From assembly GCA_026785645.1 (NCBI GenBank), contig JAJAZM010000014.1:1-5220 (forward strand): a DNA stretch of 5,220 nucleotides. The letters are read 5' to 3'. Both the position numbers and the translations under genes were made by a program. How positions within the stretch are numbered: the first letter of the stretch is position 1; every line of letters begins with the position of its first letter. Origin of the DNA: Sphingomonas bacterium. Its GTDB lineage: Bacteria; Pseudomonadota; Alphaproteobacteria; Sphingomonadales; Sphingomonadaceae. The notes under the pieces are model-generated. The model searched no databases and was not told where the DNA came from. It worked only from the letters and a program-made list of their open reading frames with translations. Shown in pieces: positions 1-5,220 of the stretch.

Positions 1-2048
1 CAGTTCCTGTGCCCAACAACATCCTGCTCGCCGACTGGACCGGCCCGTACCAAGGGGTTCCGCCGTGGGACCAGGTCAAGCCCGAACTGTTTGACGAGGC
101 CTACACTTTCGCCATCGCCGAACTCGAGCGTGAAGCGGCGGCGACCGCCAACAATCCCGAGGCGCCTACCTTCGCCAATACGATCGAGGCGATGGAGCGT
201 GGCGGCCAGCGGCTCGAGCAGGTCGGATCGATCTTCGGGGTGATGACCGACAATATGTCGTCGCCGGCCTATCAGGCGCTGGACAAGGCGTGGTCACCCA
301 AATTGTCGGCGGCGTTTGACCGCATCACGCTCGATCCCAAGCTCTTCGCGCGGGTCGAGACCCTCTACAACAGCCGCAACAGCCTCGGCCTCGACGCCAA
401 GCAATTGCGCGTGCTGACCCGCACTTATGACGGTTTCGTGCGCCGCGGAGCCAAGCTCGATGCCGCGCAAAAAACGCAGGTGTCGGCGATCAACCAGCAG
501 CTCGCCTCGGCCTTCTCCGACTTCAACAGCCGCCTGCTGGCTGATGAAGGAAGCTTCCTATCCGCCAGCGCGGCCGAAATGGCTGGAGTTCCGCAGGACG
601 TTCGCGACGCCGCGGGCGAAGTCGCCAAGGCCAAGAAGCTCCCCGCCGGAAGCTTCGCCGTGCGCAATACCCGGTCGGCGGTCGATCCGGTGCTTAGCTT
701 TGCAAGCAATCGCGCGCTTCGCCAGAAGGTGTGGCAGTCATTCGTCAATCGCGGCGATAACGGCAATGCCAACGATACCAACGCGCTGATCGGCCAAATC
801 GTCAAGCTGCGCGCCGACCGGGCGCATCTGCTCGGCTACAAGACCCATGCCGACCTTCGAATGCAGGATACGATGGCCAAGTCTCCGGCGCGGGCAATGG
901 ACCTGATGATGCGCGTCTGGCCGGCGGCCGTGAAACGCGTCAATGAGGAAGTCGCCGACATGCGACCGTTCGCGGCGCGGGACGGCGTCCGGACGATCGA
1001 GCCGTGGGATTATCGCTATTATCAGGAGAAGGTCCGCAAGGCGAAATATGACCTGAGCGAAGACGAGATCAAACCCTATTTCGAGCTTTCAAACCTCGTC
1101 AACGGCATGTTCTGGTCGGCCGAGCAATTGTACGACCTGAAGTTCAAAGAAAACACCGGGACGGTGCCGGTGTGGCAGTCTGACATCCGTACCTTCGAGG
1201 TGACCAACGCCAAGACCGGCAAGGTGATCGGGCTGTTCTACCTCGATACCTACTCTCGCGAGGGCAAGCGCTCGGGCGCCTGGGCGACTGGCTATCGCGA
1301 CACGTCGGGACTGCTCGGCGCCCGACCCAAGCTGGTGTCGAACAACAATAATTTCACCAAGCCGGGCCCGGGCCAGCCAGTGCTGATCACGCTCGACGAC
1401 GCATCGACCCTGTTCCACGAATTCGGCCACGCCATCCAAGGGCTGCTGACCGACGTTTACTATCCGTCGCTTGGCGGGTCGCAGCGCGATTTCGTCGAAT
1501 ATCCGAGCCAGGTGAACGAGAATTGGCTGCTTACCCGGCCGGTGCTCGAGCGCTTCGCCAAACATTACAAGACGGGTGCGCCGATGCCCGTCAGTCTAGT
1601 CAAGAAGATCGAGGCGTCGAACACCTTCAACCAGGGTTTCTCGACGGTCGAATATCTATCCTCGGCGCTGGTCGACATGAAGCTCCACACCAAGCCAGAT
1701 GGCGTGGTCGATGTCGATGCGTTCGAGAAGGCCACGTTGGCCGAGCTCGGCATGCCGCGCGAGATGGTGATGCGCCACCGGCTTCCGCAATTCGGGCATC
1801 TATTCTCGTCCGACGCTTATTCGGCGGGCTATTACAGCTATCTGTGGTCGGAGACGATGGACGCCGATACGTGGGCGGCGTTCGAGGAAACCGGCGATCC
1901 ATTCAACCGGGCAATCGCCGACAAATTCCGCACCATCCTGCTATCGACCGGCAACGAGACCGACCGGGCCGAGGCCTATCGCCTGTTCCGCGGGCGCGAT
2001 CCGGATGTGACCGCATTGCTCAAGCGGCGCGGTTTCCCGCTCAACTGA
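1..2048 (+). CDS. dcp: M3 family zinc metallopeptidase, peptidyl-dipeptidase Dcp-like (5' partial)
   Basis: A zinc oligopeptidase expected to release dipeptides from the C-termini of peptides. Residues are numbered from the GTG at 9. The zinc motif HEFGH is at 470-474 (ligands H470 and H474, catalytic E471). The third ligand is E497 in DFVEYPSQ, the standard M3 arrangement. The substrate/transition-state block follows at about 596-614: H597, Y604 and Y611 in a SSDAYSAGYYSYLW context. The C-terminal half reads like E. coli Dcp, including the RNF/NxGF-type segment near 540 and an RG(R/K)xP-like end. At least 679 residues matches the roughly 680 of Dcp. The frame stays open to the left edge (codons Val-Pro before the GTG) and no ribosome site is visible, so the GTG is probably internal. 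The first residues, PVPNNILLADW, look like a mature N-terminus just after a signal peptide that lies outside the window; periplasmic location is therefore an inference. Family assignment is firm; Dcp rather than oligopeptidase A is likely but not proven. Confidence 0.93.
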   Translation, partial: VPVPNNILLADWTGPYQGVPPWDQVKPELFDEAYTFAIAELEREAAATANNPEAPTFANTIEAMERGGQRLEQVGSIFGVMTDNMSSPAYQALDKAWSPKLSAAFDRITLDPKLFARVETLYNSRNSLGLDAKQLRVLTRTYDGFVRRGAKLDAAQKTQVSAINQQLASAFSDFNSRLLADEGSFLSASAAEMAGVPQDVRDAAGEVAKAKKLPAGSFAVRNTRSAVDPVLSFASNRALRQKVWQSFVNRGDNGNANDTNALIGQIVKLRADRAHLLGYKTHADLRMQDTMAKSPARAMDLMMRVWPAAVKRVNEEVADMRPFAARDGVRTIEPWDYRYYQEKVRKAKYDLSEDEIKPYFELSNLVNGMFWSAEQLYDLKFKENTGTVPVWQSDIRTFEVTNAKTGKVIGLFYLDTYSREGKRSGAWATGYRDTSGLLGARPKLVSNNNNFTKPGPGQPVLITLDDASTLFHEFGHAIQGLLTDVYYPSLGGSQRDFVEYPSQVNENWLLTRPVLERFAKHYKTGAPMPVSLVKKIEASNTFNQGFSTVEYLSSALVDMKLHTKPDGVVDVDAFEKATLAELGMPREMVMRHRLPQFGHLFSSDAYSAGYYSYLWSETMDADTWAAFEETGDPFNRAIADKFRTILLSTGNETDRAEAYRLFRGRDPDVTALLKRRGFPLN

Positions 2049-2055
2049 GACTAAG

Positions 2056-2087
2056 GCGGGCCGCTTCTCAACCGGGAAGCGGCCCGC
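2056..2087. terminator. Convergent intergenic hairpin, probable bidirectional terminator
   Basis: A perfect 12-bp inverted repeat: GCGGGCCGCTTC at 2056-2067 pairs with GAAGCGGCCCGC at 2076-2087 around an 8-base loop. It begins 7 bases after the M3 peptidase stop and ends 6 bases before the stop of the oppositely oriented exported-protein gene, so it can serve both transcripts. Neither side has a clear T-tract, so it is not a textbook intrinsic terminator. It may act as a 3'-end stabiliser or work together with Rho. Confidence 0.75.
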
Positions 2088-2093
2088 ATCTGA

Positions 2094-2810
2094 TCAGCTC
2101 GCCGAGGGTCCGGCAAAGGTGTCGATCAGCACGTCGAGCTGCGCCTGGCAGTCGTTGCGGATCAGGCTCTGCGCCAGTCCTTCGAGCCCCGCCGGCACCG
2201 GCGCGATCGGCCGCGCGCTGAGAGTGACAGCGCCGCTGGCGCCGCCCTTCACTTCGTAACGACTACCCGCCGCGACCGGCAAGGTCGCCGGCCAGGCGGC
2301 ATTCTTCTGTCCGGCAGCAAAGTCCACCGTGGCGAACCGGTCGCTGCCGATTTCCTTGACCGTGACCCGCTTGGCCACGCTGGATTCGGCGCGATACAGG
2401 CCAACATCGGCCGGATTGGCAACACACACATTACCCGAGCGGCCGATATCGGCCTGCCACACGTTGCGACCCGAGGTTGCGCCGGTCGGTCCGCCGCGAA
2501 CCGCCCCGACCCGGCTGCGGCGCGCATTTGACTGGCCCGACAAGGCCGACATGGCCGAGGTCGAGCCGCCAGCCGAGGCCGAAGTGCTGTACGAGCCCGG
2601 ACCGCGCAACGTTCGGGTACCGCGCGAATCGAGCAGGATCACCACGTCATTGCCGCGCAAGGTGATCGCCTGGTTTTCGGGCAGCGCACGCCCCGCCGGA
2701 AATGCCTTGGCCGACGGTCCCGACGATCGCACCACCAGTACCGCCGCTTGCGCCGCGACCGCGCTTGTTGCCAGCGCGATCCCGCAGCCGGCCATGATCC
2801 ACCTGTTCAT
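2094..2810 (-). CDS. Exported protein of unknown function, partner of the CHASE2 cyclase
   Basis: A 238-residue protein I cannot assign to a named family with certainty. The N-terminus is a classical Sec signal peptide: MNR, a hydrophobic core (about 4-20), then AQA, with probable cleavage after A22. Residues 23-75 are beta-rich and include a TLRGPGSYS segment that resembles the core of FecR-like domains; this is a loose resemblance only. Residues 74-117 are a Ser/Gly/Ala/Arg-rich low-complexity linker. Residues 118-200 form a second beta-rich region, and 205-233 a probable helix. The mature protein has two cysteines, C129 and C221, which could form a disulfide in the periplasm. The ATG follows the cyclase TAA by one base, and a GGGGAG ribosome site lies 7 bases upstream inside the cyclase's last codons. 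It is thus the second gene of a tight operon and is probably translated with the cyclase. The shared compartment with the CHASE2 domain suggests a sensory accessory role (inference). Confidence 0.85.
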   Translation of the reverse strand: MNRWIMAGCGIALATSAVAAQAAVLVVRSSGPSAKAFPAGRALPENQAITLRGNDVVILLDSRGTRTLRGPGSYSTSASAGGSTSAMSALSGQSNARRSRVGAVRGGPTGATSGRNVWQADIGRSGNVCVANPADVGLYRAESSVAKRVTVKEIGSDRFATVDFAAGQKNAAWPATLPVAAGSRYEVKGGASGAVTLSARPIAPVPAGLEGLAQSLIRNDCQAQLDVLIDTFAGPSAS

Positions 2811-2811
2811 C

Positions 2812-4902
2812 TTACTTCTCCCCTAAAAGATAAGACCCGCCTGGCCCCGTCTGTCGAAGCCGGTTGGCGAGCACCGATAAAGCTACATCATTATCATACA
2901 TTGCTGCGATTGCTTCAAGTGCATGCAGCGCTTCTTTGTCGCCAGCCTCGAACTGACGCCATAAACGGGTCAGTTCGGCGCGTTGTGCGGGATCGGTATG
3001 GCCAGCGGGTTCCCACACCACGATCGGGGTCGACCGGCCCGACAGGGTGATTCGTCCCATCGGCCGAAAAATGTCCTGAGTTACGGTCCGGGCGCGGGCT
3101 TCGTCGCTGACGAGGGCCGTGCTTTTCAGATATTTGTTGGCCCCCTCGAGCCGCGCGGCAGTATTCATCGCATCGCCCAGCGCGGTATACTGGATCCGCC
3201 CCTCGCCGCCGAAATTCCCGACGATCGCCTCACCATAATGAAGTCCGATGCGGGTCTTGCCGAGCATTGCCCGGTCGGGATCGTCGCCGCCGAAACCCTG
3301 GGTGAACTTGAGCATTTCGACCACCGCGTTGAGCGCCCGGTCGCCATCGTCGTCGCGCGCGATCGGCGCCCCCCAGAAGGCAACCACCGCATCGCCGACG
3401 AACTTGTCGATCGTTCCGCCATTGCGGAGGACGATGGCGCTCATCCCGTCGAGGTAGGCGTTGAGGATCGAGGCGGTCTTCTCCGCCGGGATGACGTGGC
3501 TCAGGCTGGTGAAGCCCTGAATGTCGGTGAACAAGGTGAAGATCTCCAGCCGTTCGCCGGTCAGCGACAGCTTGGTCGGATCCTTGATGATCATCGCGGC
3601 AATGTCGGGCGGGAGATATTTGCCAAGCGCCGACTGGGCGAAGCGGCGCTGGTCGGAGCCCATCGCCTTCACCGTCGCCTCAGTCGCCATATACGCCAGC
3701 AGCCAGCCGGCGATCCAGCCGAACGCGGGCAAGCCCTGCGTATCGATCCCGCGCCATTCGAACAGGAAGGGCGCCGCGCCGAAGAACAATGTTTGCCCGA
3801 CGATCAACACGCTGAGTGCGCCGGGACGAACATCGACCATCGAGGTGAAGGCGCCGGCCAGCACGACGAAGATGGCGAGCACCCACAACGCCGGGCCGTT
3901 TATCCGCCCCGGCATCCGGCGGTCGAGCGCCTGGGTGAGCATTGCGGCGTGGACCTGAAGCCCGGCGATGGTATCCTTGGTCACCCGGGTCAGCGGATAT
4001 TCGAATTGGTCGGCATCTGGCAGGTCGCCGCCGATCAGGACGTAGCGTCCCGTGACCTCGCCAGCCAAAGCGGGCGCGACTGCGGGATCGATGAACAGGT
4101 CGATCGGGAGCGAGGCGAAAACGTCATATTCGTTATTGACCGGGGCGCTGTAGAGGACGCTGCCCTGATAGGCTGCGGCGCTGGTCCGCCCGCTCATTGC
4201 CACCGGCAGGAACGGCGGCAGGTCGCGCGGCTGGTTGGGCCAGTTGCGAAGCACATTGTCGGAATCGCTCTCGATATGGATCGAGGCTTTTCGAACATTG
4301 GGATTGTCGATCCGGGCGAGGAAGGAGTCAAGGAACTCCTGCTGCCACACCTGGATGTCCTTGGGATTATAGGCGTTGGTGGCATAGCCGATCCACACCG
4401 GGGTGGTCATCGACTGTAGCGCGGTGACCAACTTCGGGTCGTCGTTTTGCGCTTGGTCGAACAGAATATCGATCCCGATCGCCTTTGCCCCCATCTTGTC
4501 GAGGTTGGTCAGCGCGTCGGCCAATGTGGTGCGGTCGAGCGGCGATCGTTCGCCGGTGCGCTGCTGGCTGTCGGGGATGAACGGAATCAGCAGGATGCGC
4601 TTTTCCTGGACCACCTTGCGGGTGGCGAGCGCAGCATAAGAGGCGCGGACATCGTAAAGCGCGCGCTCGGCGTCGGCGGCGATCGGGATTTCGCGATAAT
4701 GAGTCGAGCCGTCGGGCTCGGTCACCTCGATCGGGGTTTCCCAGCTGTAGCGCGCGAGCAGCACGGCGGCGATGATGAACAGCAAGGTCGCGATCCGCCG
4801 GGCGAGCGGGACCTGCGCCAGATCCTTCGATATTGAGGCAAGCGACGGCAGCCTCGCAGCGATGCGAGTCTCCGCTTTTGGCCATTTCAACGGCTTGTCC
4901 AC
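2812..4902 (-). CDS. CHASE2-domain class III adenylate/guanylate cyclase, membrane-bound
   Basis: Makes a cyclic nucleotide (probably cAMP) in response to an extracytoplasmic signal. With the GTG at 4902 it has 696 residues: a short cytoplasmic start, TM1 at about 37-53, a periplasmic CHASE2 domain at about 54-336, three membrane segments (337-355, 362-383, 390-409), the catalytic domain at about 445-634, and a helical tail at 635-696. This order is the usual one for CHASE2 cyclases. All catalytic residues are visible: metal-binding D460 (LFTDIQGFT) and D504 (DKFVGDAVVAFWGAP), purine-contacting K500 and T573 (YTALGD), and transition-state N580 and R584 (NTAARLE). Lys with Thr is the class IIIb pairing, which favours ATP; I infer adenylate cyclase. 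The open frame extends to a GTG at 5007 (731 residues). That extension is AT-rich, uses rare TTA and ATA codons and has no ribosome site, whereas GGGGGAG lies 12 bases before the GTG at 4902. It is first in a two-gene operon with the exported protein. Confidence 0.93.
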   Translation of the reverse strand: MDKPLKWPKAETRIAARLPSLASISKDLAQVPLARRIATLLFIIAAVLLARYSWETPIEVTEPDGSTHYREIPIAADAERALYDVRASYAALATRKVVQEKRILLIPFIPDSQQRTGERSPLDRTTLADALTNLDKMGAKAIGIDILFDQAQNDDPKLVTALQSMTTPVWIGYATNAYNPKDIQVWQQEFLDSFLARIDNPNVRKASIHIESDSDNVLRNWPNQPRDLPPFLPVAMSGRTSAAAYQGSVLYSAPVNNEYDVFASLPIDLFIDPAVAPALAGEVTGRYVLIGGDLPDADQFEYPLTRVTKDTIAGLQVHAAMLTQALDRRMPGRINGPALWVLAIFVVLAGAFTSMVDVRPGALSVLIVGQTLFFGAAPFLFEWRGIDTQGLPAFGWIAGWLLAYMATEATVKAMGSDQRRFAQSALGKYLPPDIAAMIIKDPTKLSLTGERLEIFTLFTDIQGFTSLSHVIPAEKTASILNAYLDGMSAIVLRNGGTIDKFVGDAVVAFWGAPIARDDDGDRALNAVVEMLKFTQGFGGDDPDRAMLGKTRIGLHYGEAIVGNFGGEGRIQYTALGDAMNTAARLEGANKYLKSTALVSDEARARTVTQDIFRPMGRITLSGRSTPIVVWEPAGHTDPAQRAELTRLWRQFEAGDKEALHALEAIAAMYDNDVALSVLANRLRQTGPGGSYLLGEK
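2818..2823 (-). promoter_or_regulatory. Ribosome binding site inside the end of the cyclase gene
   Basis: GGGGAG on the minus strand, made from the Gly-Glu codons just before the final Lys and stop of the cyclase. It sits 7 bases before the ATG at 2810. It fixes the start of the exported-protein gene and implies translational coupling, because the upstream stop and the downstream start are separated by a single base. Confidence 0.8.
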
Positions 4903-4914
4903 CCGATGCCGACG

Positions 4915-4921
4915 CTCCCCC
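4915..4921 (-). promoter_or_regulatory. Putative ribosome binding site of the cyclase
   Basis: GGGGGAG on the minus strand, 12 bases before the GTG at 4902. The spacing is longer than the usual 5-10, but this is the only good Shine-Dalgarno near the possible starts; the GTG at 5007 has none. It is the main reason for preferring the shorter protein. Confidence 0.45.
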
Positions 4922-4930
4922 GCTCGAATG

Positions 4931-4971
4931 ATTATCGAGTCGTTATCGGCGTCATGCTTAACTTTGTATAA
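4931..4971 (-). promoter_or_regulatory. Putative promoter of the cyclase operon
   Basis: An AT-rich dip: 25 of 60 bases are G or C across 4921-4980, in a window otherwise above 60 %. On the minus strand a -35-like TTATAC (4971-4966) is followed after 18 bases by a -10-like GATAAC (4947-4942). A second -10-like GATAAT lies at 4936-4931. Either would start transcription about 20-35 bases before the GTG at 4902. An imperfect operator-like CTCGA/TCGAG inverted repeat (4923-4927 and 4935-4939, 7-base spacer) overlaps the second -10. The boxes were matched by eye to a generic sigma-70 pattern, so this is weak evidence. Confidence 0.35.
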
Positions 4972-5028
4972 GCTATAAGGCGAGTGCGCGGGGTTAGCTT
5001 GTCCCACGATGCGACAGCGAGTGCCTGG

Positions 5029-5220
5029 TCACAGACGAGCGGATTGGACCTGGCGCCAGGCGAGGTCGGCCAGCGGTTCGGTCAATGCGGCGGTAGCGGC
5101 GGCATGATCGGACGACGCATTGCCGCGCGCCAGCCGACCGCGAATGCCATGGGTGATGGCCGCCAGCCGAAACATCACGAAGGCCATCAGATAATCGATA
5201 TGCTGCAGGTGATCGCGCCC
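5029..5220 (-). CDS. C-terminal end of a putative APH/choline-kinase-like phosphotransferase (5' part outside window)
   Basis: The last 63 codons and TGA stop (5031-5029) of a minus-strand gene that runs off the right edge. The translation contains HIDYLMAFVMFRLAAITHGI, then RGRLARGNASS and an Ala-rich helix ending VQSARL. A (D/Y)YLAFxxFRLAAIxxGxxxRxxxGNA pattern is typical of the C-terminus of the aminoglycoside-phosphotransferase-fold proteins related to the ACAD10/ACAD11 N-terminal domain, often found beside acyl-CoA dehydrogenases. The kinase motifs (Brenner HxD, DxD) lie outside the window, so activity cannot be judged. It points the same way as the cyclase, with 126 bases between its stop and the preferred cyclase start and only 21 bases to the upstream GTG. 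The promoter-like spacer argues for a separate transcript. Confidence 0.7.
   Translation of the reverse strand, partial: GRDHLQHIDYLMAFVMFRLAAITHGIRGRLARGNASSDHAAATAALTEPLADLAWRQVQSARL

Noticed and set aside
9..11. GTG as the true start of the M3 peptidase
   Set aside because: The frame is open to the window edge, and the sequence after the GTG looks like a mature N-terminus following a signal peptide. The real start is probably upstream.
549..558. GGAAGCTTCC palindrome, with a similar GGAAGCTTC near 649
   Set aside because: Short palindromes inside conserved coding sequence, explained by codons; no regulatory context.
1089..1565. 158-codon minus-strand open frame opposite the M3 active site
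   Set aside because: It lies entirely antisense to the conserved HEFGH region of the peptidase. Its translation has no domain signal and it has no ribosome site that I could identify.
2784..2810. Exported protein as a lipoprotein (MAGC around C9)
   Set aside because: The hydrophobic core lies after the cysteine rather than before it, and a good AQA signal peptidase I site follows at 20-22.
2983..4419. 478-codon plus-strand open frame antisense to the cyclase
   Set aside because: It is a mirror of a GC-rich coding region: the composition is Arg/Gly/Ala/Asp/His-rich, with no recognisable domain, membrane segment or motif. The opposite strand encodes a fully convincing cyclase.
4367..4885. 172-codon minus-strand frame starting at an ATG at 4885, overlapping the cyclase
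   Set aside because: An Arg/Ala-rich shadow in another frame of the same strand. The cyclase frame carries TM1 and CHASE2 without interruption, so no frameshift is needed.

Overview
The window is GC-rich (about 60-65 % by eye, with one AT-rich dip near 4925-4985). It looks like ordinary chromosome of an alphaproteobacterium, most likely in the order Sphingomonadales. That placement is an inference from codon use and from how the M3 peptidase and CHASE2 cyclase read; no taxonomic marker gene is present.

Layout, left to right: (1) a plus-strand gene for an M3-family zinc metallopeptidase of the peptidyl-dipeptidase Dcp type, complete at its 3' end and cut by the left edge (to 2048); (2) a 45-bp convergent spacer holding a perfect 12-bp GC-rich hairpin (2056-2087), the probable shared terminator; (3) a minus-strand pair transcribed right to left. 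The first gene of the pair is a membrane-bound class III adenylate/guanylate cyclase with an extracytoplasmic CHASE2 sensor (stop at 2812; preferred GTG start at 4902, open frame to 5007). It is followed after one base by a small exported protein of unknown function (2810-2094); (4) an AT-rich promoter-like spacer (4903-5028); (5) the last 63 codons of another minus-strand gene, which read like the C-terminus of an APH/choline-kinase-type phosphotransferase (5029-5220, cut by the right edge).

The cyclase and the exported protein are almost certainly co-translated: the Shine-Dalgarno of the second gene lies in the last codons of the first. The cyclase has every catalytic residue expected of an active class IIIb enzyme. 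Its CHASE2 domain should face the periplasm, the same compartment as the exported protein. The best hypothesis for something not fully described here is a two-gene periplasmic sensing module in which the exported protein modulates, or is sensed by, CHASE2 and so controls cyclic-nucleotide synthesis. I see no mobile element, CRISPR array, rRNA, tRNA or phage gene, and nothing that suggests a defence island.
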